Shown one piece after another: positions 25,165 to 33,011 of a DNA stretch of 64,000 nucleotides; position 1 is the first letter of the stretch; every line of letters begins with the position of its first letter. Below the pieces are notes generated by a model. That model had not been told where the DNA came from and did not search any database. It was given only the letters and a program-made list of their open reading frames with translations. Made by a program: the position numbers and the translations under genes. Source of the DNA: CADEDV01 sp964596345 (GTDB lineage Bacteria; Bacteroidota; Bacteroidia; Chitinophagales; Chitinophagaceae); contig CAZQSZ010000003.1 of the NCBI GenBank assembly GCA_964596345.1, forward strand, positions 596,887 through 660,886. The letters run 5' to 3'.

Positions 25165-26268
25165 ATGAAGCAAATCCGCTTGTTGCCCATTCTTTTTTTG
25201 ATTCCGGTTTTCTTAACTGTTGGTGAAACCACCGTTGACGGGCCTTATGTATCTTATCACAATGAACAGCTCTTCATTAAAAATATCATAGAGGAGAGCG
25301 GCAGTAAAAGGGTAGTAGTGGATAGTATGCCCGTTTCCTCCCGGAAAAATGTCACTCTTACGATCAATACAGATATTCCCGGCAAGACTTTCGTTGTAAA
25401 ATTTAAAAATGAACTGGTCAATGAGCCCACTGAATTTCCGCTCCCGGAAAAACAATTGATCCTGTCCGATATGGAGGGCAATTTTGCCGGGTTCAGGAAA
25501 TTATTACAGGCAACCGGTGTTATTGATGATAACCTGAACTGGATATTTGGAACCGGTCACCTGGTTCTATCCGGCGATTTTGTGGACCGTGGACAACAGG
25601 TTACTGAATTACTATGGTTCATTTATTCGCTGGAGGATAAAGCAAAAGCTGCCGGTGGGTATGTTCATTATATACTGGGCAACCATGAGATCATGATCAT
25701 GAGTGGTGATACCCGTTATATCAATAAGAAGTATAAGGAAAGTACCGGCTTACTGAATGTGAAGTATGAACAGCTATTTGATGAGCATACAGAACTGGGA
25801 CGCTGGCTGCGGACCAAGAATGTGATCGAGAAGATCGGGGATAATATTTTTGTGCACGGCGGGATATCCGATGCAGTGAATAAGCTCAGGCTTTCGCCGG
25901 AAGAGATCAACACCCTGGTGAAGCCGTTTTATTCGGATAGTCTTTATATCTACCCTGATAAGAAATTGCCAGTTTTGTACAATGATGACGGGCCTTTCTG
26001 GTACCGGGGGTATTACAAAGCCGACCCCGATAAGATATTACCCGGGCAGATCCACAGAACGCTGTCCCGGTTTTCGGTCCGGCGTATCTTCACCGGTCAT
26101 TCGATTGTGGCGGATACGATCAGTGTATGGCATCACGGTAAAGTGATCAATACCGATGTACCGCATGCAGAAGGAAAATCAGAAGCGGTCTTGTATAGTA
26201 ATGGCGTCTATTACAGGATCAGTGCCGCAGGTGAACGTTTCGAGTTGCCGGTATCCAACAGGAAATAA
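25165..26268 (+). CDS. Secreted calcineurin-like metallophosphoesterase
   Basis: 367 residues from the ATG at 25165, which opens a signal peptide (MKQIRLLPILFLIPVFLTVG); an upstream TTG at 25129 is less likely. After about 100 residues of beta-type sequence, the phosphoesterase core has LSDMEGN (D-x-x, usually D-x-H), SGDFVDRG (GDxxDRG), LGNHEI (GNHE), a later HGG and GHS. This is the PPP-like Ser/Thr phosphatase arrangement seen in Shewanella-like phosphatases. The first-motif His is Glu here. It should act in the periplasm or at the surface. The substrate is unknown. Confidence 0.87.
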   Translation: MKQIRLLPILFLIPVFLTVGETTVDGPYVSYHNEQLFIKNIIEESGSKRVVVDSMPVSSRKNVTLTINTDIPGKTFVVKFKNELVNEPTEFPLPEKQLILSDMEGNFAGFRKLLQATGVIDDNLNWIFGTGHLVLSGDFVDRGQQVTELLWFIYSLEDKAKAAGGYVHYILGNHEIMIMSGDTRYINKKYKESTGLLNVKYEQLFDEHTELGRWLRTKNVIEKIGDNIFVHGGISDAVNKLRLSPEEINTLVKPFYSDSLYIYPDKKLPVLYNDDGPFWYRGYYKADPDKILPGQIHRTLSRFSVRRIFTGHSIVADTISVWHHGKVINTDVPHAEGKSEAVLYSNGVYYRISAAGERFELPVSNRK

Positions 26269-26287
26269 ACTTGCCTACTTTCGCTGC

Positions 26288-26758
26288 ATGAAAGCTGCTA
26301 CGGTACATGAAATAAAACAGGAACTACTGAACTGCAAGCCCGTCGAAACGGTGGAATTATGCCTGCGGCTGTCCCGGTTTAAAAAAGAAAACAAAGAACT
26401 GCTGACCTATCTCTTATTTGAAGCACATGATGAAGAAGGATTTGTGACTTCGGTAAAGAACGAGATCGATGAATTGTTCGGCGAGATCAACCAGTCACAA
26501 CTCTATTTTGCTAAAAAAAGCCTGCGGAAAATTGTCCGGGTCATCAATAAATACAGCCGTTACAGCGGGATCAAAGAGACCGATCTTGCCATTCGCATAC
26601 ATTTTTGCACGATTCTTAAAGATTCTGGTATCCCCATCAGCCAGAATGCAGTCATCAATAATCTTTATTTATCGCAACTGAAAAAGATCAACACCGTGCT
26701 GGCCACCTTACATGAAGACCTCCAGTATGATTACAGGAGACAGGTGAATGAACTCTAA
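26288..26758 (+). CDS. Conserved hypothetical protein, alpha-helical
   Basis: 156 residues from the ATG at 26288; the frame is open further upstream but overlaps the phosphoesterase gene. The protein is soluble and mostly helical, rich in Leu, Lys and Asn, with no signal peptide. The start KAATVHEIKQELL and the later NKYSRYSGIKETDLAIRIHFC look conserved among Bacteroidota from memory, but no function is known to me. A box TACTTTCG ends 4 nt before the ATG. The final helix is basic (DYRRQVNEL). Confidence 0.78.
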   Translation: MKAATVHEIKQELLNCKPVETVELCLRLSRFKKENKELLTYLLFEAHDEEGFVTSVKNEIDELFGEINQSQLYFAKKSLRKIVRVINKYSRYSGIKETDLAIRIHFCTILKDSGIPISQNAVINNLYLSQLKKINTVLATLHEDLQYDYRRQVNEL

Positions 26759-26879
26759 CTAATAACTGTTTATTAAATTCATTAACATTTGTTCCCGGTT
26801 AAGAGTGGAATGTGCCTTTAGTCATTATGCCCCGGAATATGAGCGGCCTGGTCAGTATTTTTAACCCGATCAGAAACCA

Positions 26880-27857
26880 ATGCTTCTTCCGGGCCGGCTA
26901 TATATATTACTGGGTATGCTTTGCATACAGTTGCTTGCTGGCAGCAGGTCATTGGCTGCTAACCACCCTGGTGAACTATCCATCCAGGTTTTCAGTGAAG
27001 CCAAATACGACAATGATTCGTCGGTTATTGTCATCCCTTTCAGCAGGGCCGGTAATCTTATCCTGGTAAGGGCAAGGGCAGACAGTATTGAAGGGAATTT
27101 TATTTTAGATACAGGTTGCCCTCACCTGGTGCTGAACATGACCTATTTCCGGCATTATGAAACCACCTGGGAACAGGATGAACAAAAAGGAGGGATGACG
27201 GGTGAGATCGCCACAGCCCTGCAAACAGTGATCAGTAATTTCAGGTTTGGGGGCACTGAACATTACCGGGTAAAGACGGATCTGGTGAACCTGGGACATA
27301 TTGAGAACAGTAAAGGGGTAAAGATTCTCGGCCTGATCGGTATGCAACTATTAGACAGGTATGAAATGATCATTGATTTTGAGAGAAGCCAGATCCACCT
27401 GCGCAAGGCGAACCGCAAAGATGACCTCAACATGCAAAACGAAATGCTGCGGGATACAGCCGCCTATCATACCATCCCTATTGAAATGAAAGATGACCGG
27501 ATCATCGTCAGGACAGAACTGGCTGGTAAAAAAATACGGCTGATCATTGACAGTGGTGCGGAATCCAATGTGCTGGACAGCCGGTTACCCGATAAAGTAT
27601 TTGAACAGGTCATCATTAACGGACGCATTATCCTTACCGGGGCCGGAAATAAGAAAGTGGAAGCTTTAAGAGGCGATCTGCAAACGCTGGTCATCGGCGG
27701 ACAACGGGTAAATGACCTTCCCGTGATGATCACTAACCTGGAAAAGACCTGTTTTTCCTATAGTGGCTGCGTGGACGGAATATTAGGATTTGATTTTCTC
27801 TCCTTACAGAAAATAGGGTTTAATTTTGTAACACGCAAAATGTACTTATGGAAATGA
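26880..27857 (+). CDS. Exported retropepsin-like protein with two aspartyl-protease domains
   Basis: 325 residues. A hydrophobic N-terminal segment (LYILLGMLCIQLLAGSRS) is a signal peptide or anchor. Two clan AA motifs occur: Asp77 in FILDTGCPHLVL and Asp224 in LIIDSGAESNVL, each followed by a hydrophobic-GG/IG stretch (ILGLIGMQLLDRY and GILGFDFLSLQKIGFN) as in retropepsins. One chain may thus supply both catalytic aspartates of an active site that retroviral enzymes build by dimerisation. It overlaps the CBM48-repeat gene by 4-10 nt, so they are coupled. No substrate is known. Confidence 0.85.
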   Translation: MLLPGRLYILLGMLCIQLLAGSRSLAANHPGELSIQVFSEAKYDNDSSVIVIPFSRAGNLILVRARADSIEGNFILDTGCPHLVLNMTYFRHYETTWEQDEQKGGMTGEIATALQTVISNFRFGGTEHYRVKTDLVNLGHIENSKGVKILGLIGMQLLDRYEMIIDFERSQIHLRKANRKDDLNMQNEMLRDTAAYHTIPIEMKDDRIIVRTELAGKKIRLIIDSGAESNVLDSRLPDKVFEQVIINGRIILTGAGNKKVEALRGDLQTLVIGGQRVNDLPVMITNLEKTCFSYSGCVDGILGFDFLSLQKIGFNFVTRKMYLWK

Positions 27858-29332
27858 GGAGGGTAGCTCAACATATGATCAAAACCGGGTGGCGGGTATG
27901 CTCCTTCCTTGCACTGGCCCTCTTACTGTTTACTATACAAGGGACGACACAACCACCATTAACAAATTACACGATCAAGAATGGCCAGATGCATATTGCC
28001 ATCGGCAAGAATATTCCAATGGCTTCTCTCGACAGCTTTGTTACACAATATGGCCTGCAATCCCTGGCATTGCATCAATTTCTTACCAAAGGGTTCGAAG
28101 ATTCCCTGAAAAAGCAGGGCTGGAAAATTGTGATCAATAATAACGAGGTCTGCATTTTCACCAAACTTATTGAAGGATTGACCGGCTTGGATGATCATGC
28201 GGAAAAGATCAGGCTGATGGAAAAAAAACAATTCCTTGACGGTGAATTTCCTGCCGTGAGTAACAAAGTGGTCATGGGATACAATCGCTTCCGGAATAAA
28301 CAATCTTTCCGCATCACGGAAGATTCCCTGGTTATTTTTTACCTGCGCAATAACCAGAAAGCAGGTAAAGTCATGCTGGCCGGCAGTTTCAATAACTGGG
28401 TGCCTGATAATTTACCCATGACCAAAACGGATAGTGGCTGGGTGGCTGCTGTGAAATTAAAACCGGGTAAGTACTGGTATAAATTCATCGTGGATGGCAA
28501 CTGGATCATTGATATGGATAACCGGCTGAACGAAAATGATGGCAGGGGCAATATCAATTCCGTGTTTTATTACAGCAATTATATTTTCCGGCTGCAGGGT
28601 TATACCCAGGCAAAAAAAGTGTTTGTTTCCGGCAGCTTTAATAACTGGCAGGAAGGTGAACTGACTTTCAGCAAAACAGCCACCGGGTGGGAGTTACCCA
28701 TTTACCTGGCGGATGGTACACATACTTACAAATTCGTGGTGGATGGGAAATGGATCACTGATCCATTGAATAATGATAAATATCCCAATGAATTCAATGA
28801 TTATAATTCTGTGATCCGGATCGGAAAGATGCGCCTGTTCTTCCTGCCGGGTTTCCCGGATGCAAAACAGGTGGTACTGACCGGTTCCTTCAACAAATGG
28901 CGGGATGATGAGTTGTTTATGAAAAAGACAGCGGCGGGATGGGAATTGTATTACACGCTGGGAGCAGGCAATTATGAATACAAATATAAAGTGGATGGTC
29001 AATGGGTCACCGATACAGTGGGTCAGCATAACAATCCCGGCAAAAAAGAAAGTTCTTATTTTATCATCGATCCCAATTATACCTTCCGGTTAAAAGGTTT
29101 TGCCAATGCGAAATCCGTTTTCCTGGCAGGTGATTTCAATGACTGGAGCCCCGGTTCATTAGCCATGAAGAGGGAAGGGGATGAATGGGCCTTCACCGTA
29201 CATCTTGATCCCGGTAAACACCTCTATAAATTTATCGTAGATGGCAAATGGATGATTGATCCCGGTAATAAACTCTGGGAGGACAATGAACACAGTACAG
29301 GCAACTCAGTGCTCTGGATCGAAAAACCATAA
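27848..29332 (+). CDS. Exported protein with four tandem CBM48/AMPK-beta-like glycogen-binding domains
   Basis: Up to 494 residues. Possible starts are 27848, 27854 (ATGA overlap with the upstream stop) and 27875, which follows AGGAGGG and opens the signal peptide MIKTGWRVCSFLALALLLF. After an N-terminal region of about 120 residues with no recognised fold, four repeats occur at about 163-240, 247-328, 330-410 and 412-494. Each has a GSFNNW- or GDFNDW-like strand and a Y-K-F-x-V-D-G-x-W signature, the sugar-binding surface of CBM48. No catalytic domain is present. It probably binds alpha-glucans at the envelope. It is coupled to the protease-like gene upstream and converges with GAPDH 1 nt away. 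Confidence 0.88.
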   Translation: MEMRRVAQHMIKTGWRVCSFLALALLLFTIQGTTQPPLTNYTIKNGQMHIAIGKNIPMASLDSFVTQYGLQSLALHQFLTKGFEDSLKKQGWKIVINNNEVCIFTKLIEGLTGLDDHAEKIRLMEKKQFLDGEFPAVSNKVVMGYNRFRNKQSFRITEDSLVIFYLRNNQKAGKVMLAGSFNNWVPDNLPMTKTDSGWVAAVKLKPGKYWYKFIVDGNWIIDMDNRLNENDGRGNINSVFYYSNYIFRLQGYTQAKKVFVSGSFNNWQEGELTFSKTATGWELPIYLADGTHTYKFVVDGKWITDPLNNDKYPNEFNDYNSVIRIGKMRLFFLPGFPDAKQVVLTGSFNKWRDDELFMKKTAAGWELYYTLGAGNYEYKYKVDGQWVTDTVGQHNNPGKKESSYFIIDPNYTFRLKGFANAKSVFLAGDFNDWSPGSLAMKREGDEWAFTVHLDPGKHLYKFIVDGKWMIDPGNKLWEDNEHSTGNSVLWIEKP

Positions 29333-29333
29333 C

Positions 29334-30323
29334 TCACAATATTTTTTTCCAGTAGTCCAGCCAGTCAATCATGCGGCTGGTAAAACCATATTCATTATCA
29401 AACCAGGCAATAAGCTTTACCTGCTGACCGACTACCGAGGTTAGTGTTCCGTCTATCAGGCAGGAATGGGTATTGCCTTTGATATCCAATGATACCAGCG
29501 GTTCTTCGGTATAATCCAGTATGCCTTTGTATTCACCCTGTGCTGCTTTCCTGAAAAGCGTATTGATTTGATTTGCTGATACAGCTTCATTTAACTGTAC
29601 CGTGAAATCAGCCATGGCACCATTGGCCACCGGTATCCTGGTGGATACCGCAGCGATCCTGTTCTGCATACCCGGCATCAGTTTTTCCAGTGACTGGTGC
29701 AGGTCGATCTCAACCGGTATAATGGATTCTGCAGCGGCACGGCCCCGGCGGAATTGTTTATGAGGTGCATCCACCAGTTCCTGTCTTGAGGTGTAGGAAT
29801 GCAATATATTCAGTTGCGCCGAGCGAATGCCGATAGCATTCAGGATATATAAAATATGAACGGAACAATTGGTCATACAGCCGCCGGGAGAAACGATATT
29901 GGTATCTGCCGTTATTGCACTATGATTAAATCCGTAGATCAGCAGGGGTATATCGGCTGATCCTGTTGTGGATAACAGCACTTTTTTGGCCCCGGCTTTC
30001 AAATGTTCAGAAGCAGCAGCATGATGTGAAAAACTACCGGAACATTCCAGCACGACCTCCACACCCAGTTCTTTCCAGGGAAGTTGAGAGGGATGATCAG
30101 CCCGGAAGGCTTTGATTGGCTGACCGGCTGCCACGATCATATTTCCCTCCATACTAACATGTTCCGGGAAAGTGCCATAGACTGAATCATATTTGACCAG
30201 ATAGGCCAGGTTCTCCACCGGCATAATATCGTTCACGGCCACTAATTCCACGCCGGGATGATGCAATAATCTCCTGAATAATAAGCGGCCGATCCGGCCC
30301 ATTCCATTAATAGCGATCCTCAT
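29334..30323 (-). CDS. Type I glyceraldehyde-3-phosphate dehydrogenase, divergent paralogue
   Basis: 329 residues, the normal GAPDH length. GMGRIGR is the Rossmann motif and Asp32 after VAVN suits NAD. Catalytic Cys149 and His175 (HSYT) are retained, as are DAPHKQFRRGRAAAESIIP and the C-terminal WFDNEYGF. However, the normally invariant S-N-A-S-C-T-T-N-C is SPGGCMTNC here, which is very unusual around the catalytic Cys. The reaction is NAD- and phosphate-dependent oxidation of glyceraldehyde-3-phosphate, or of a related aldehyde such as erythrose-4-phosphate. It is not in a glycolytic operon, so it may be a second, specialised enzyme. Confidence 0.85.
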   Translation of the reverse strand: MRIAINGMGRIGRLLFRRLLHHPGVELVAVNDIMPVENLAYLVKYDSVYGTFPEHVSMEGNMIVAAGQPIKAFRADHPSQLPWKELGVEVVLECSGSFSHHAAASEHLKAGAKKVLLSTTGSADIPLLIYGFNHSAITADTNIVSPGGCMTNCSVHILYILNAIGIRSAQLNILHSYTSRQELVDAPHKQFRRGRAAAESIIPVEIDLHQSLEKLMPGMQNRIAAVSTRIPVANGAMADFTVQLNEAVSANQINTLFRKAAQGEYKGILDYTEEPLVSLDIKGNTHSCLIDGTLTSVVGQQVKLIAWFDNEYGFTSRMIDWLDYWKKIL

Positions 30324-30469
30324 AGTTCCAATTTTGTAAAAAGAGATGCAAATATCCTGAAGAAAAACAATTCCGGGCTATATCAGAATTTCGCTTTAAA
30401 GCTATATCAATTGCTATGGGTATCGTAATCTTTCTTCGTGTATTTGCGGCTTGCCGGCAGCACTAAACA

Positions 30470-30535
30470 GGCCCCGACAACGTTATTCAGTGTTGCCGCG
30501 TCTCTGCTGAAGATTTTTCAGTAAAAAACGGGGCC
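30470..30535 (+). other. Paired arms in the leader region of the 309-residue lipoprotein gene
   Basis: GGCCCCG (30470-30476) and CGGGGCC (30529-30535) can pair around about 50 nt that contain smaller hairpins such as CTGAAGATTTTTCAG. The element lies 74 nt upstream of the ATG at 30609. It could be a structured 5' leader. I recognise no known riboswitch. Confidence 0.3.
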
Positions 30536-30608
30536 ATATTAAACCACGGTTGTCAAAACGGGTCTGTATACGGTCCTTAAAAAATTAAAAATTATAAACC
30601 CTCACTTT

Positions 30609-31538
30609 ATGAAAGCCAGACTTCTCTTTTTAAGTATCACCGCTTTTTCATTAGCTGTCTTTTTTACATCCTGTCAAAAAGATAGTTCCGCTAACGATGA
30701 TTATGCTACCGAAGCATCCACCCATTCCGATGACCAGTCCACTGTTTCAGCAGAAATAGATGCCGTAGCCAATGATGCCGATGCCATGCTGGAAAGTACG
30801 GCCGGTTTCACTGCCCGTCCCGGGGATATTCAAAACTTTATCTGTGATGCCACTGTGGAAGTGGATACTTTCAGTAACCCGAGAACGATCACTATTACTT
30901 ATAATGGAAGCAACTGCCTGGGCAACCGTACCCGCACCGGTGTGGTGATCCTTTCGATGGCACAGGGTGTCCGCTGGGTAAATCCCGGCGCAGCCATCTC
31001 TGTTACCTTCCAGAATCTGAAGATCACAAGAGTAAGAGATAACAGGAGTGTGACTTTCAATGGTACTAAAACCTATACGAATGTAAGTGGCGGTTTATTG
31101 GTCAACCTGCCTAACCTGAACAGCATCACTCATACTATTACCAGTAGCAATATGAGTGTGACTTTTGATAATGGTTCACAACGCAGCTGGCAGATCGCTA
31201 AACAAAGAGTGTTTACTTATAATAACGGGGTGGTGATCACTTCCTCCGGCACACATACTGAAGGCAATCTTACCAATATTGCCGAATGGGGAACTAATCG
31301 TTTTGGCCGTGCCTTCACCACATCTACCACCGAGCCACTGATCGTTCGCCAGGATTGCAGTTTCCGTCTTACCAGCGGCAAAGTAACGCATACCACACCT
31401 GCCTTCACTTCATCAGCGACATTTGGTCTTGATGCAACAGGTGCTCCCACCACTTGCCCCGGTGCAGGCACTTATTACATGAAGATCGTCTGGACAGGTA
31501 ATAGCGGTGCCACCCGCACGATCATACTGCCTTATTAA
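30609..31538 (+). CDS. Putative lipoprotein, beta-rich, unknown function
   Basis: 309 residues with a lipoprotein signal (MKARLLFLSITAFSLAVFFTSC, Cys22). A Ser/Asp-rich linker follows, then a beta-strand-rich, Thr/Asn-rich domain of about 230 residues from NFICDATVEVDTFSNPRTITITYNG onwards. Four Cys in the mature part (in FICDA, NCLG, DCSF, TCPG) could form disulfides. Proteins of this type are frequent in Chitinophagaceae without a known role. It is monocistronic: a structured upstream region precedes it and a strong terminator follows. Confidence 0.78.
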   Translation: MKARLLFLSITAFSLAVFFTSCQKDSSANDDYATEASTHSDDQSTVSAEIDAVANDADAMLESTAGFTARPGDIQNFICDATVEVDTFSNPRTITITYNGSNCLGNRTRTGVVILSMAQGVRWVNPGAAISVTFQNLKITRVRDNRSVTFNGTKTYTNVSGGLLVNLPNLNSITHTITSSNMSVTFDNGSQRSWQIAKQRVFTYNNGVVITSSGTHTEGNLTNIAEWGTNRFGRAFTTSTTEPLIVRQDCSFRLTSGKVTHTTPAFTSSATFGLDATGAPTTCPGAGTYYMKIVWTGNSGATRTIILPY

Positions 31539-31561
31539 TTCTTTAGTAAACTTATTATACC

Positions 31562-31584
31562 AGCGTCCCGGTTTCCGGGACGCT
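31562..31584 (+). terminator. Intrinsic terminator of the lipoprotein gene
   Basis: AGCGTCCCGG and CCGGGACGCT form a 10-bp stem with a 3-nt loop, followed by TTTCTTTT. It lies 23 nt past the stop at 31538. Confidence 0.92.
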
Positions 31585-31640
31585 TTTCTTTTATAAAAAA
31601 ACAGACAGCGGTTTCTTTTTTCCATCTATATTAGCAGTAT

Positions 31641-32909
31641 ATGGGTGCCACACTGGTAACGAATATCAAACAATTAGTCAGCACAAGAACCAAAAATGAA
31701 TTGCTGAGAGGCGAAGCACTGGCCAACCTGCCTGTTATTAACAATGCATTCCTGCTTATCGAAGATGGTATCATTGCTGACTATGGCAGTATGGATGAGA
31801 TCGGAAATCGGAAATTAAAAATCGAAAACACGATCAATGCTGCCGGTCAGTTCATCCTTCCTGCCTGGTGCGATTCGCATACACATCTTGTTTTTGCGGC
31901 CAGCCGTGAAGAAGAATTCATTGATAAGATCAAAGGCTTAAGTTATGCAGAGATCGCTGCCAGGGGCGGTGGTATCCTCAATTCTGCCAAAAAAATACAA
32001 GCAGCCACCGAAGATGAATTATTCAACCTGGCCTGGAAACGGCTGGAAGAAGTGAGTAAACTCGGCACTGGCGCCATTGAAATAAAAAGCGGGTATGGAT
32101 TAACCCTCGAAGGGGAGCTGAAGATGTTGCGGGTGATCAAAAAACTAAAAGAACGGTCAAGACTTTCTATCAAAGCCACTTTTCTCGGGGCACATACCTA
32201 TCCGCCGGAGTACAAAGACAACCACCCCGGCTATATTGATCTTATCATTAATGAAATGCTGCCGCAGGTCGCTGCTGAAAAGTTAGCAGACTATATTGAT
32301 GTGTTCTGCGAGACCGGTTTCTTCTCTTCGGAAGAAACAGAAACGATTTGTAAGGCAGGTATGCGCTACGGACTAAAACCCCGGCTTCATGTGAATCAAC
32401 TCAACAGTATCGGTGGAATTGAAGCTGGCATTAACGTTAATGCTATTTCCTTGGATCATCTGGAGACCGTAACAGAAAACGATATTGCTTTACTTGGAGG
32501 CTTGAAAGCCTCTCCTTCAGGAGAGGTGTGGAGAGGTATTGGCACTTTGTTACCCACTGCCGCTTTCTTTCTCCGTATGCCTTTTCAACCAGCCCGAAAA
32601 TTGATTGATGCTGGTTGTGCCATTGCACTGGCTTCCGATTTTAATCCCGGGTCATCCCCTTCGGGTAATATGAATTTAGTCGTGGCCATGAGCTGCATAC
32701 AAATGAAGATACTGCCGGAAGAAGCTATTAATGCGGCTACCATCAACGGGGCTTATGCCATGGAACTGGAAAAAGAACTGGGCAGCATTATGATTGGGAA
32801 AAAAGCGAACCTTATTTTCACAAAGCCTTCTTCTTCGCTGGCCTATTTACCATATGCTTTCGGTTCAAACCTGGTCGACAAAGTAATGATCGGCGGAGAA
32901 TTTATTTAA
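31641..32909 (+). CDS. hutI: Imidazolonepropionase
   Basis: 422 residues, close to the family length of about 410. WCDSHTHLVFA carries the metal-binding HxH, and the SGYGLTLEGELKMLRVIKKL, HVNQL, LDHLE and ASDFNPGSSPSGNM blocks are typical HutI. It hydrolyses 4-imidazolone-5-propanoate to N-formimidoyl-L-glutamate, the third step of histidine degradation. Two segments look inserted: residues about 53-63, encoded by degenerate ATCGGAA heptamers, and residues about 286-299, encoded by a palindromic repeat (32496-32536). Both keep the frame. The partners ftcD and hutG lie 8.4 kb downstream. A box TATATTAG ends 6 nt before the ATG. Confidence 0.95.
   Translation: MGATLVTNIKQLVSTRTKNELLRGEALANLPVINNAFLLIEDGIIADYGSMDEIGNRKLKIENTINAAGQFILPAWCDSHTHLVFAASREEEFIDKIKGLSYAEIAARGGGILNSAKKIQAATEDELFNLAWKRLEEVSKLGTGAIEIKSGYGLTLEGELKMLRVIKKLKERSRLSIKATFLGAHTYPPEYKDNHPGYIDLIINEMLPQVAAEKLADYIDVFCETGFFSSEETETICKAGMRYGLKPRLHVNQLNSIGGIEAGINVNAISLDHLETVTENDIALLGGLKASPSGEVWRGIGTLLPTAAFFLRMPFQPARKLIDAGCAIALASDFNPGSSPSGNMNLVVAMSCIQMKILPEEAINAATINGAYAMELEKELGSIMIGKKANLIFTKPSSSLAYLPYAFGSNLVDKVMIGGEFI
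31800..31827 (+). repeat. Degenerate heptamer array inside hutI
   Basis: Four 7-nt units in a row: ATCGGAA, ATCGGAA, ATTAAAA, ATCGAAA. They encode part of the segment before the metal-binding strand of HutI. Arrays of this kind are, from memory, common between genes in Bacteroidota. Confidence 0.6.
32496..32536 (+). repeat. Palindromic repeat element inside hutI
   Basis: The 41-bp segment contains GGCTT/AAGCC (32499-32510), a perfect CCTCTCC-TTCA-GGAGAGG hairpin (32509-32526) and a second GGAGAGG copy (32530-32536). It resembles a very common Bacteroidota intergenic repeat and encodes about 14 extra residues of HutI. Confidence 0.65.
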
Positions 32910-33011
32910 CGCAGGAATTTTACTATTTGCATCAACAGGAAATGTCTGTTTGCTATTTCATAACCGCTTTTTAATCGCCTTAACAAGGTACATGTTGTAT
33001 TTTAGCAGGGC

